A DNA stretch of 7,996 bases from an uncultured Caryophanales bacterium (GCA_947065955.1 CAMSXY010000049.1:1-7996); one strand, 5' to 3'; shown: positions 1-6,764, counted from the stretch's first letter. The notes: generated by a model not told the origin, from the sequence alone. Numbers and translations: made by a program.

Positions 1-45
1 GATAGACTTGGGTGACTGGAGTTCAGACGTGTGCTCTTCCGATCT
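1..45 (-). other. Illumina adapter with index (artefact)
   Basis: Positions 12-45 match the TruSeq read-2/multiplexing adapter, ending in GCTCTTCCGATCT. Positions 4-11 (AGACTTGG) are the reverse complement of the 8-base index found at the other end of the window, and 1-3 belong to the next constant adapter segment. This is not genomic DNA. Reading through it in frame gives the familiar contaminant peptide TGVQTCALPI, which would otherwise be attached to the first gene. Confidence 0.98.
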
Positions 46-356
46 TACTTTCTCTTGCAGACGTTGGAATTGCAATGGGAGGAGTTGGAAGTGATGCGGC
101 AATTGAAGCAGCCGATGTGGTAATCATGGACGATCAAGTATCTAAAGTAATGCAGGCTATATCTATTTCCAAAAAGACCATGCAAATCGTAAAACAAAAT
201 ATCTTTTTAGCTCTTTTTGTAAAAGGAATTGTACTTTTTTTAAGTGCATTTGGTTTAACTACAATGTGGCTTGCCGTATTTGCCGATGTAGGTGTTTCTA
301 TTCTAGCAATTATAAATGCTCTTAGAATTTTAATATTTCAAAAGAAAGGAAGATAA
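46..356 (+). CDS. zntA: Zn/Cd-type P1B-2 ATPase, C-terminal fragment
   Basis: This is the 3' end of a heavy-metal-exporting P-type ATPase, an inner-membrane pump that uses ATP to expel divalent soft metals such as Zn, Cd or Pb. About 103 residues remain. They start inside the hinge that follows the GDGxNDxP motif (LSLADVGIAMG, then SDAAIEAADVVIM) and continue through the last two membrane helices. Two features support the P1B-2 (ZntA/CadA) class: a Lys in the seventh helix (LFVKGIV) and an Asp in the eighth (VFADVGVS), matching the charged metal-site residues known in ZntA. The 5' end is lost at an adapter junction, so any start codon upstream of 46 is artefactual. The codon split by the junction (T from adapter plus TA) was probably GTA (Val), as expected in this family; that is inference. 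CopZ starts 1 nt after its stop, implying one transcript. Choice of zntA rather than cadA is arbitrary. Confidence 0.9.
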
Positions 357-357
357 A

Positions 358-567
358 ATGAAAAAAACTTTAAAAGTAGAAGGAATGGTTTGTGAGGGAT
401 GTGAAAATAGAATAAAAAATGCCTTATCAAGGATAGAGGGAGTACAAGAGGTAAGTGCTAATCATCAAACAAAAGAGGTAACAATTACCTTTGATAGACC
501 AATAGAGGATTTAGAACAAATCATTACCTCGATTGGTTTTGATATCATAAAGGATGAACAGTTATGA
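358..567 (+). CDS. copZ: CopZ-like copper chaperone (HMA domain)
   Basis: A 69-residue single heavy-metal-associated domain with the usual beta-alpha-beta-beta-alpha-beta length and no signal peptide, so it should be cytosolic. The metal site is GMVCEGC: Met10, Cys12 and Cys15 form the MxCxxC motif that binds Cu(I). The later VTITFD strand and the IITSIGFDI helix also fit the fold. In known systems such a protein hands Cu(I) to the N-terminal domain of CopA, encoded immediately downstream. The ATG lies 1 nt after the preceding stop, with an AAAGGAAG Shine-Dalgarno inside the end of the upstream gene. Its own stop overlaps the copA start (ATGA, 564-567), so translation is probably coupled. Copper preference is inferred from context; the domain alone could bind other soft metals. 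Confidence 0.88.
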   Translation: MKKTLKVEGMVCEGCENRIKNALSRIEGVQEVSANHQTKEVTITFDRPIEDLEQIITSIGFDIIKDEQL

Positions 568-2774
568 AAAAAATCCTTTTATCTGTAGAGGGAATGACCT
601 GTTTTGCTTGTTCCAATGGACTTGAAAAATATTTAAATAAACAAAAAGGAATTTTCGAAGCCCATGTAAATTTAGTTCTTTCCAATGTAACGATTCTTTA
701 TGATGAAAAATTAGTAAAAAAAAGTTCTTTAGAAGAATATATTAAAAAAGCTGGATTTCAAAGTTTAGGTGAATTTAAAGAAATTCGAAAAGAAACCAAA
801 GGAAAAAAAGAAAAGAAAATTTTCTACTTTTTTACTATTTTAGCTGGTTTTCTTATGTATATAACTATGTTTTTACCACCTTTTTTCAAAGAAAATAAAG
901 AAGGAATTATTTTATATAAAAGTATACTGTTTTTTTTGGCACTTCTTTTTTTGATCTATGGAAGGGATATTTTAAAAAACGGTTATAAAAATTTGATACA
1001 TAAAACACCCAATATGGATACCCTTGTAAGTATTGGCGTTTTAAGTAGTTTTCTTTATAGCCTCTATCATATGTTTCCTATTGAAAAACCTTATTTAGAA
1101 AATCTTTATTTTGAATCAACAGCCTTTGTCATTTATTTTATCAAACTAGGCCGTATTTTAGAGGGAATGAGTAAAGATAAAACAAAAGAAGCTATCCAAA
1201 ACTTGGTAAAAATAACCCCTCAAGAAGCAATTTTAAAAAAAGATGGAAAAGAAAAAAGGGTTACCATTGATGAAATAAAAAAGAAAGATCTTCTAATCAG
1301 TAGACCAGGAGAAAAAATGGCAGTAGATGGAGAAATTATTACAGGAGAGGCACACTTCGACGAATCTTTTATTACAGGAGAAAGTAAACCTGTTTTCAAA
1401 AAAGTGGGCGATAAGGTAGTGGCAGGTAGTATTAATTATGATGGTTATATAGAATACGAAGCTCTCAAAATTGGAAAAGAATCTACTATTTCAGAAATGG
1501 TACGATTAGTAGTAGAGGCTAGCAATACGAAAGTCCCTATTGCTAAAATAGCCGATACAATTTCAGGTTATTTTGTTCCTTTAGTTCTTTGCCTTGCCTT
1601 TTTGACAGCCCTTTTTTATTGGATTTTAGGGTTTCCTCTCCAAGAGGGAATCAATCGTTTTACAACGATTTTAATTGTCGCTTGTCCTTGTAGTTTAGGC
1701 CTTGCAACCCCTCTTGCTATCGTAGTTGCAGAAGGTCTTTGCCTTCAAAATGGAATATTAGTTAAAAAAGCAGAAGTTTTACAAACCGCTAAAAAGATAA
1801 ATACAGTTGTTTTTGATAAAACAGGAACTTTAACCTACGGAAAACCAAAAATTTCAGAAATAAAAAACAAAAGTGAACTTTCCAAAGAAGTCTTATTACA
1901 AAAAGTAGGAAGTTTAGAAAGTCTTTCAAATCATCCTATTGCAAATGCTTTCACAAGTTATTTAAAAGAAGAAAAAATAGAAAAAAAAGAAGTACAAGAA
2001 TTTGAAAGTAGAATAGGTTTGGGGATCACTGGAAAAATAGAAGGAGAAAGATGGATTCTTGGAAATGCTAAAATGTTAGAAAAATATGGGATAAAAAATC
2101 CCTATAGAAAAGAAGCTGCATCGTTACTTGAACAAGGAAATAGTATTGTTTATGTAGCAAACGAAGAAAAAATTCTTGCTTTCATTAGCATTGATGATAT
2201 TGTAAAAGAAAACACAAAAGAAGTTCTCTTACAATTAAAAGAAAAACAAATAGAACCTGTTATGCTTACAGGAGATCATGAAAAAGTTGCTTTAAAGATT
2301 GCAGAAAAAATAGGAATTCAAAAAGTCATTGCAGAAGTTTTGCCATCCTCAAAAACACAAGTGATAAAAAAGTTAAAACAAGAAAAAAAAGTTGTTATGA
2401 TGTGTGGAGATGGAATCAACGATAGCCCAGCCCTTGCCACTGCTGATATAGGACTTAGTATGCAAAGTGGTACTGATATTGCCATGGATTCAGCAGATGT
2501 TATCTTAATGAAAGAAGATTTAAGAGGAATTTTACAACTGATTAAAATTAGTCAAAGAACAGTAAGAAATATAAAACAAAATCTATTTTGGGCTTTTTTC
2601 TATAATATATTAATGATACCTATGGCGATGGGAATGTTTGCTCCTTTTGGAATTTCTTTAACCCCAATGTTAGCAAGTATTGCTATGACTTTCAGCAGTA
2701 TTACGGTTCTTTTAAATGCTTTACGATTAAAAAAAATGAACTTGGCAAGTAATAAGACAATAAAAAACATTTAA
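564..2774 (+). CDS. copA: Cu+-exporting P1B-1 ATPase
   Basis: A complete 736-residue copper-transporting P-type ATPase that exports Cu(I) across the cytoplasmic membrane. It has one N-terminal HMA domain with GMTCFAC (Cys13, Cys16), followed by a Lys-rich linker. Eight membrane segments lie near residues 87-104, 119-133, 152-168, 181-197, 333-353, 366-386, 672-692 and 699-718. Catalytic marks are intact: TGES 271-274 (actuator), CPC 374-376 (ion path), DKTGT 418-422 with Asp418 as phosphorylation site, the ATP-binding His-Pro pair 457-458, and GDGIND 615-620. Tyr680-Asn681 in the seventh helix and the M708xxSS signature in the eighth are the known Cu(I)-site residues of the P1B-1 class, which separates this pump from the Zn/Cd type upstream. 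The ATG overlaps the copZ stop and has AAAGGA 9 nt upstream. A single HMA domain and about 740 residues are typical of the family. Confidence 0.97.
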   Translation: MKKILLSVEGMTCFACSNGLEKYLNKQKGIFEAHVNLVLSNVTILYDEKLVKKSSLEEYIKKAGFQSLGEFKEIRKETKGKKEKKIFYFFTILAGFLMYITMFLPPFFKENKEGIILYKSILFFLALLFLIYGRDILKNGYKNLIHKTPNMDTLVSIGVLSSFLYSLYHMFPIEKPYLENLYFESTAFVIYFIKLGRILEGMSKDKTKEAIQNLVKITPQEAILKKDGKEKRVTIDEIKKKDLLISRPGEKMAVDGEIITGEAHFDESFITGESKPVFKKVGDKVVAGSINYDGYIEYEALKIGKESTISEMVRLVVEASNTKVPIAKIADTISGYFVPLVLCLAFLTALFYWILGFPLQEGINRFTTILIVACPCSLGLATPLAIVVAEGLCLQNGILVKKAEVLQTAKKINTVVFDKTGTLTYGKPKISEIKNKSELSKEVLLQKVGSLESLSNHPIANAFTSYLKEEKIEKKEVQEFESRIGLGITGKIEGERWILGNAKMLEKYGIKNPYRKEAASLLEQGNSIVYVANEEKILAFISIDDIVKENTKEVLLQLKEKQIEPVMLTGDHEKVALKIAEKIGIQKVIAEVLPSSKTQVIKKLKQEKKVVMMCGDGINDSPALATADIGLSMQSGTDIAMDSADVILMKEDLRGILQLIKISQRTVRNIKQNLFWAFFYNILMIPMAMGMFAPFGISLTPMLASIAMTFSSITVLLNALRLKKMNLASNKTIKNI

Positions 2775-2781
2775 AAAATAG

Positions 2782-2819
2782 TTTTCATTTATAAAAGAGT
2801 ACTTTTCTTTTAATGAAAA
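2782..2819 (+). terminator. Possible weak terminator after copA
   Basis: Eight-base arms TTTTCATT (2782-2789) and AATGAAAA (2812-2819) pair perfectly. AAAAG (2793-2797) can extend the stem inside by pairing with either of two CTTTT runs. A T5 run follows at 2823-2827. The stem is very AT-rich and the T-run is offset, so termination strength is doubtful. Its position just after the operon is the main support. Confidence 0.35.
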
Positions 2820-2882
2820 TAATTTTTACCCTTTTTACTTGAAGTAATTTAAAACTTTGTTTTAATGGTATATCTTTAGAAA

Positions 2883-2911
2883 TTTACTTTTTTTTATATA
2901 AGAGCTATAAT
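2883..2911 (+). promoter_or_regulatory. Promoter for UDG-like gene
   Basis: A perfect -10 box TATAAT (2906-2911) lies 17 bp downstream of TTTACT (2883-2888), which matches 4 of 6 bases of the -35 consensus. It is about 53 nt upstream of the ATG at 2965, in an otherwise AT-rich gap, so chance similarity is possible. Confidence 0.55.
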
Positions 2912-2964
2912 AAAAAAGCAATCAACAATCCAGAAAATAAAATTAAAGAAAAGGATAGATAAAA

Positions 2965-3618
2965 ATGCATTTAGAAGATCTAAAGAAAGAATACGACAAT
3001 TTACAATCAAAGTATGGGGCCAAAGAATTACACGCTATTTATAGTGGTGGTTGTACAAAAAATCCAGATATTTGTTTTGTATTTATGAATCCAACTGGAA
3101 AAAATAATGCCGCCAAAATGGAATGGAACGGATTACGCGCTCCATGGATCAGTACCAAAAATATTTGGGATTTGTTTTACCAGACGGACTTATTAAATTT
3201 CTCTATCTATAGTCATATCAAGGCTATAAAGGGAAAGGATTGGACAGAAACATTTGCAAAAGAAGTGTACGAAGACGTTGAAAAACATAAATATTTTATT
3301 ACGAACTTGGGAAAATGTACACAAATTGATGCAAGGGCTTTAAAAGATTGTGTGTTGGAAAAATATCTAAATTTATTAGAAAAAGAAATTGAAATTGTTC
3401 AGCCCAAAGTTATTATTTTGTTTGGAAATCAAGTAAGCTCTATTGTTTTAAAAGAAAAAATATCTGTATCTAAGTGTAGAAAAAAGAAATTTGAAAAAAA
3501 GATCAATGGACAAAAATATTCCTTTTATGCAGTATTTTATCCAGTCGGAAATGGAAGATACAATTTAGATAAAGCAATCGAAGATATAAAATATATTAAA
3601 AAAATAGAAGGTCTATAA
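2965..3618 (+). CDS. Uracil-DNA glycosylase superfamily protein, divergent
   Basis: A 217-residue cytosolic protein with the outline of the uracil-DNA glycosylase superfamily, whose members cut damaged bases, usually uracil, from DNA. The first motif region is VFMNPTGKN (residues 39-47), resembling the GxNPG/GEAPG catalytic loop. TNLGKC (113-118) is followed by a helix and PKVIILFGNQV (147-157), the conserved central strand. YPVGNGRYN (192-200) sits where the HPS-type second motif is expected. Cys residues at 30, 37, 118, 129 and 171 do not show the CxxC spacing of the iron-sulfur ligands in family 4 enzymes, so a cluster is not supported. The ATG has AAGGA 9 nt upstream and its own promoter. 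No repair or phage genes are adjacent. Assignment to the superfamily is fairly safe; uracil as substrate is not. Confidence 0.75.
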   Translation: MHLEDLKKEYDNLQSKYGAKELHAIYSGGCTKNPDICFVFMNPTGKNNAAKMEWNGLRAPWISTKNIWDLFYQTDLLNFSIYSHIKAIKGKDWTETFAKEVYEDVEKHKYFITNLGKCTQIDARALKDCVLEKYLNLLEKEIEIVQPKVIILFGNQVSSIVLKEKISVSKCRKKKFEKKINGQKYSFYAVFYPVGNGRYNLDKAIEDIKYIKKIEGL

Positions 3619-3745
3619 AGGCTCATTTACCTTTTAAGATAAAAATTATTTAGGAAAAAAACAACCAATATATCATAAAGAAAAAATAGACATCTAGATT
3701 TTTTGTCAACAACAGATTAAGAAATGAAAAAAATTTCAAAAAAAA

Positions 3746-3774
3746 TTGCGTATAAAAAAACAATTTGCTATAAT
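3746..3774 (+). promoter_or_regulatory. Extended -10 promoter for the 222-aa orphan
   Basis: TGCTATAAT (3766-3774) is an extended -10 with a perfect hexamer. TTGCGT (3746-3751) is a partial -35 at 17-bp spacing. Transcription would start near 3781, leaving a leader of about 23 nt before the gene. A 7-bp inverted repeat, ATTGCGT at 3745-3751 and ACGCAAT at 3781-3787, brackets the promoter. Confidence 0.72.
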
Positions 3775-3790
3775 AGATAAACGCAATAAA

Positions 3791-3799
3791 AAAGGAGGT
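3791..3799 (+). promoter_or_regulatory. Strong ribosome binding site
   Basis: AAAGGAGGT is an almost complete Shine-Dalgarno sequence, with GGAGG ending 5 nt before the ATG at 3804. It fixes the start of the orphan gene and predicts efficient translation. Confidence 0.85.
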
Positions 3800-3803
3800 A
3801 AAT

Positions 3804-4472
3804 ATGGAAAAACAATTACAAGTATGGGCTATTCAGGATGATTTTTTTCTTTTGTATAATATTTTAGATACTCTAAAGGGAATGAACATAATTTATACAA
3901 ATTATCCTTGTCAATTAAGATTAGGAGACTTTCATATAAAAACTTTTCAATTTTCTCATGTTCTTTATAATGTACATAAAAATCTTTTATTAATGCTTAA
4001 AAGAAATCAAAAAATCACCAAAGAAGAGGTAGTTGAATATCTACTAGCAACGGAAAAAGAATATGGAGAAATAAAAAGAACTAAATTTCAATCCGAGGAG
4101 GAGTGTCCCTTTCACTTATGGATTATTGAAAATCCACAATCTTTAAAAGATACTTTTTCAAAAATGGATTTAAAAACAAATTTTTGTGAATTTTATACAG
4201 AAATTGATGGAGATCTTGAAATGGGATATTTAGAAAAATTACAACTCGATAGTTTATTTCAAGGAATTATAAAAATAGAAAATAATTTAATTTTACTTAA
4301 AAATCCTGTTTTTCTAGAAAAAGGTATAACAGTAGAAGAAAATATGAAAGATTTTTTATTAGAATTAAAATACCTTAATATGGATGTTCTTCTTAAAAGA
4401 GATTTAAACTTAGAAATTTTACAAAATAATTGTAAACAATTTCGAAAAAATCTTGTATATTTTAAAAAATAA
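3804..4472 (+). CDS. Unrecognised 222-aa cytosolic protein
   Basis: I do not recognise this family. The protein has no signal peptide, no obvious transmembrane segment and no low-complexity stretch. It alternates hydrophobic and charged segments and looks like a folded alpha/beta protein. Visible landmarks are an N-terminal VWAIQDDFFLLYNIL helix, a Lys-rich helix near residues 62-90 (LLLMLKRNQKITKEEVVEYL), a Cys-Pro-Phe-His stretch near 101-104, and a Lys/Asn-rich C-terminus. Cys residues are scattered and form no CxxC pair. It has its own extended -10 promoter and an excellent Shine-Dalgarno, and the next gene has a separate promoter, so it is probably transcribed alone. Codon use resembles its neighbours, with no sign of recent transfer. 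The clean long frame and strong initiation signals make a real gene very likely; function is unknown. Confidence 0.85.
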   Translation: MEKQLQVWAIQDDFFLLYNILDTLKGMNIIYTNYPCQLRLGDFHIKTFQFSHVLYNVHKNLLLMLKRNQKITKEEVVEYLLATEKEYGEIKRTKFQSEEECPFHLWIIENPQSLKDTFSKMDLKTNFCEFYTEIDGDLEMGYLEKLQLDSLFQGIIKIENNLILLKNPVFLEKGITVEENMKDFLLELKYLNMDVLLKRDLNLEILQNNCKQFRKNLVYFKK

Positions 4473-4499
4473 ATTATAAAAGAAAGTTTTCTTGGTTGC

Positions 4500-4528
4500 T
4501 TGCCAAAATATTCTTTTCCATGTAAAAT
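4500..4528 (+). promoter_or_regulatory. Promoter for thioredoxin-like operon
   Basis: TTGCCA (4500-4505) matches 5 of 6 bases of the -35 consensus. TAAAAT (4523-4528) matches 5 of 6 of the -10, with an exact 17-bp spacer. It lies in a 70-90-nt gap before a gene start, as expected for a vegetative promoter. Confidence 0.72.
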
Positions 4529-4543
4529 AGTAAGTACTTAGAT

Positions 4544-4548
4544 GGAGG
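4544..4548 (+). promoter_or_regulatory. Shine-Dalgarno that decides the start at 4554
   Basis: GGAGG ends 5 nt before the ATG at 4554. It overlaps an earlier in-frame ATG at 4542, which has no binding site of its own. The ribosome should therefore start at 4554, not 4542. Confidence 0.85.
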
Positions 4549-4553
4549 AAAAT

Positions 4554-5279
4554 ATGCAGGGAAAAAAAATAGGATTAGTACTCTTTGTTTTTCTAATAGT
4601 AATGGGAAGTATTGGAATTTTTTATATAGATAGTAAAAAAAATACAACAGACGCTAAGAAATTTAAAGAAGAGTATGAAAGTTTAAATAATAAAATAAGA
4701 GAATCGGATGGGGCTTTATATAATACAGTTACGATCCCAGAAAAAAATCCAATCAAATATGTTACAGCCCAAGAAGCAACCAATATTATAAAAAACAAAA
4801 CAGGAATTCTATATTTCGGGACGAATTGGTGTCCATGGTGTCGAAATGCAGTGGAAGTATTATTTTCTTCTGCCTCCCAAAATAATTTGGATACTATTTA
4901 TTATGTCGATATGGACTTTCTTCGAAATGTTTGGGATATAAAAGATGGAAAATTAATTAAAACACAAAAAGAGCAAGAAGGGTACTATGAACTTTTAGCT
5001 GCACTAGAGGAAATTTTAGGAGAAGATACCTATGTTTTAAAAGATGAAGAGGGAAAAACCTATGATACAGGTGAAAAAAGGATTTATATGCCCCTTGTTG
5101 TCTCTGTAAAAAATGGAACTATTATGAAAAATCATGTTGGAACAATTTCTTTAGAAGAAGGACAAACGAAATATGATAAATTAAAGCCAAATCAATATGA
5201 AGAATTACAAAAAATATATAATGCATTAATCCAATCCATTCGAAGTACTAGCTGTACTTTAGAAAATGCTTGTGGTTAA
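4554..5279 (+). CDS. Membrane-anchored thioredoxin-like protein (CPWC)
   Basis: With the start at 4554 this is a 241-residue protein. Residues about 6-25 form a hydrophobic anchor after a short Lys-containing N-terminus, so the rest should face outside the membrane. After a charged linker comes a thioredoxin fold: ILYFGTNWCPWC puts the redox pair at Cys93 and Cys96, and MPLVVSV places the cis-Pro near residue 180. A long insertion rich in Glu, Lys and Tyr lies between them. This suits a thiol-disulfide oxidoreductase acting on extracytoplasmic proteins, though substrate and direction of electron flow cannot be seen. The C-terminus ends in CTLENAC, giving a second Cys pair (about 234 and 240) that could be a relay, a resolving disulfide or a metal site; that is inference. 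The polytopic membrane protein starts 14 nt downstream, so the two are probably one operon. No cytochrome-biogenesis gene is near. Confidence 0.85.
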   Translation: MQGKKIGLVLFVFLIVMGSIGIFYIDSKKNTTDAKKFKEEYESLNNKIRESDGALYNTVTIPEKNPIKYVTAQEATNIIKNKTGILYFGTNWCPWCRNAVEVLFSSASQNNLDTIYYVDMDFLRNVWDIKDGKLIKTQKEQEGYYELLAALEEILGEDTYVLKDEEGKTYDTGEKRIYMPLVVSVKNGTIMKNHVGTISLEEGQTKYDKLKPNQYEELQKIYNALIQSIRSTSCTLENACG

Positions 5280-5282
5280 AAA

Positions 5283-5288
5283 GAGGAG
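5283..5288 (+). promoter_or_regulatory. Shine-Dalgarno that decides the start at 5294
   Basis: GAGGAG ends 5 nt before the ATG at 5294. The reading frame is open further upstream to a TTG at 5270, which overlaps the preceding gene and has no binding site, so 5294 is preferred. Confidence 0.8.
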
Positions 5289-5293
5289 ATTTT

Positions 5294-6043
5294 ATGAAAA
5301 AAAATTATTTAACAGGAATCATAGGAGGAATAATAGGGGGCCTTATTGCTTCCATTCCTTGGATTTTAATGTATGTTTATGGAAATATGATACTTTCTGT
5401 ATTAGCTATCTTCATTGCAATGGGGGTATTAAAGGGATATCAATTATGTAAGGGAAAAGTCGATAGTAAATTACCACTTTTTATCATCGTGATTTCTATT
5501 TTATCCGTTACAATCGCAACACTTTTAATCATTCCTTTATGTTTAATTGCAAAAGAAAGAGGACAGGTAGATTTTAATACCTTAAAAATGCTTTATGATA
5601 ATCAAGATTTTATTAAAGCAATTACGCATGATTATGTAATTTCTTTCCTCTTTACCTTTATGGGAATCAGTGGTGTAGTTGCAAGCGCAAAAAAACAAAT
5701 TCAAGAAGGAAAAGAACAAATTCAGGCCACTTTACAAACAGAACAAGATACGGTAGTTATAGATTCCAAAAATATTAAAGAGAAATTTTTAAATTATAAT
5801 GCAATCGATAAAAAAAGTGCGATAGAAAAAGAACAAATTTTAAAAGATTTAACAAAAGAAGACGAAAAAAAATTTAGAAAACTAAGAATGCAACAGATTA
5901 TATTAAAACACAAAGGAAAATATTATTTTTCTTTAAAAAACGAAGAAAGTGTTGGAAGAAGATTTCTACTTTTATATGGAAAAATCATGTTATGGTTTAT
6001 TATAGCCATCCTTCTTTTATTTCTTTTAGTGGCTTTTCTTTAA
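5294..6043 (+). CDS. Polytopic membrane protein, unknown function
   Basis: A 249-residue integral membrane protein. Hydrophobic segments lie near residues 6-28, 32-50, 60-86 and 112-131, and a single C-terminal helix near 228-248. Between the fourth and last is a soluble, strongly charged section (about 132-225), mostly Lys/Glu/Gln with an IQEGKEQIQ stretch that looks helical and possibly coiled. The N-terminal half is Gly-rich (GIIGGIIGG, then GVLKGYQLC), a pattern I have seen in uncharacterised Firmicutes membrane proteins but cannot name. The gene follows the thioredoxin-like gene by 14 nt and precedes a hairpin with a T-run, so the pair forms a short operon. A shared role in envelope thiol chemistry is a guess from position. 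Cys52 and Cys83 lie in or beside membrane segments and do not form a known motif. Confidence 0.82.
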   Translation: MKKNYLTGIIGGIIGGLIASIPWILMYVYGNMILSVLAIFIAMGVLKGYQLCKGKVDSKLPLFIIVISILSVTIATLLIIPLCLIAKERGQVDFNTLKMLYDNQDFIKAITHDYVISFLFTFMGISGVVASAKKQIQEGKEQIQATLQTEQDTVVIDSKNIKEKFLNYNAIDKKSAIEKEQILKDLTKEDEKKFRKLRMQQIILKHKGKYYFSLKNEESVGRRFLLLYGKIMLWFIIAILLLFLLVAFL

Positions 6044-6142
6044 TATGTAAAATTTTATAAAGTATAAAGGACAATGGAAGGAACCAAAAGATAAGTTTTA
6101 CATAAAATATAGTGGTTTTCTTTTCTATATTCTATAACATCT

Positions 6143-6166
6143 AAATGAGAAATTTCTCATTTTTTT
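6143..6166 (+). terminator. Intrinsic terminator after the two-gene operon
   Basis: A perfect 20-bp palindrome at 6143-6162 folds into an 8-bp stem (AAATGAGA/TCTCATTT) with loop AATT. It runs straight into a T-tract ending at 6166. It lies 100 nt after the membrane-protein stop and before the next promoter. The stem has only two G-C pairs, so strength is moderate; as a perfect palindrome it could also bind a dimeric regulator. Confidence 0.6.
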
Positions 6167-6195
6167 CATAATTGCTAGAAAAAAAACGAAAAGTA

Positions 6196-6204
6196 TGGTA
6201 TTCT
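6196..6204 (+). promoter_or_regulatory. Candidate extended -10 promoter for lepB
   Basis: TGGTATTCT fits an extended -10 (TGn plus a 4/6 hexamer) 29 nt before the lepB ATG. The only good upstream element, TTGCTA at 6172-6177, is 21 bp away, which is too far for standard spacing. The call therefore rests on the extended -10 alone. Confidence 0.4.
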
Positions 6205-6232
6205 AAGATATAGATAGAAATAGGGTGCCAAA

Positions 6233-6757
6233 ATGGATTTAAGAGATGTAAAAGAATTTTTAAAAGATACTGCTAAATATATTGCTATTGCAGTTGCAGT
6301 CTTGCTATTAATTACCTACGTTATTTCTTTACAACAGGTAGTAGGGGACTCTATGAATCCAAATTATCAAGATGGAGATATTCTACTTTTAAGTAAGATA
6401 CATTATCATTTAAGAAAACCAAAAAGATTTGAAGTAGTTGCTATAAAATATCAAAATACAAAATATTTTATTAAACGTGTCATTGGTCTGCCAGGAGAAA
6501 AAGTTCAATATCAAGATGGTATCTTATATATAAATGGAGAGGCTTTAGATGAAAATTTTAAAAAAATGGATGAAACAGAAGATTTTTCTTTATCAGATCT
6601 AGATATAGAAAATGAAGTAATTCCAGAGGGGTACTATTTGGTTGTTGGAGATAATCGTGGAAATTCTCTGGATAGTCGGTTTAAGGAAGTAGGGCTTATT
6701 CATGAAAGTGAATTTATAGGAAAAGTTTTATTCCGAATTTGGCCTTTAAGAAAGTAG
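6233..6757 (+). CDS. lepB: Signal peptidase I
   Basis: A 174-residue type I signal peptidase, which removes N-terminal signal peptides from exported proteins at the outer face of the cytoplasmic membrane. A single N-terminal membrane helix spans about 15-32. VVGDSMNP holds the catalytic Ser40, and YFIKRVIGLPGE holds the general-base Lys81, making a Ser/Lys dyad as in bacterial enzymes rather than the Ser/His form of SipW/eukaryotic type. GDNRGNSLDSR (139-149) is the conserved box E. The one-helix layout and short length match Gram-positive SipS-like enzymes. The ATG at 6233 has AGGGTG 5 nt upstream. The PH-domain gene follows by 7 nt, so they are probably cotranscribed. Two genes on is a secreted protein that could be a substrate, but this may equally be the general housekeeping enzyme. 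Confidence 0.95.
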   Translation: MDLRDVKEFLKDTAKYIAIAVAVLLLITYVISLQQVVGDSMNPNYQDGDILLLSKIHYHLRKPKRFEVVAIKYQNTKYFIKRVIGLPGEKVQYQDGILYINGEALDENFKKMDETEDFSLSDLDIENEVIPEGYYLVVGDNRGNSLDSRFKEVGLIHESEFIGKVLFRIWPLRK

Positions 6758-6764
6758 GGAAAAA

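Noticed and set aside
12..45. Apparent start codon and N-terminus of the first gene
   Set aside because: The GTG and the next eleven codons are adapter sequence; the gene fragment begins at the junction.
3617..3634. Hairpin AAAGG/CCTTT just after the UDG-like gene
   Set aside because: Only a 5-bp stem with an 8-nt loop and no proper T-run; not convincing as a terminator.
3681..3704. A-run/T-run hairpin with TAG-ACAT-CTA core
   Set aside because: A 2-nt bulge and a single G-C pair make it little better than chance in such AT-rich DNA.
4480..4493. Small inverted repeat after the 222-aa orphan gene
   Set aside because: Five A/T-dominated pairs with a 4-nt loop and no T-run following.
4542..4553. 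Earlier in-frame ATG for the thioredoxin-like gene
   Set aside because: It overlaps the GGAGG that serves the ATG at 4554 and has no binding site of its own.
5266..5451. Small open frame overlapping the membrane-protein gene
   Set aside because: It starts inside the previous gene without a binding site, and its peptide is a frame-shifted reading of the membrane protein.
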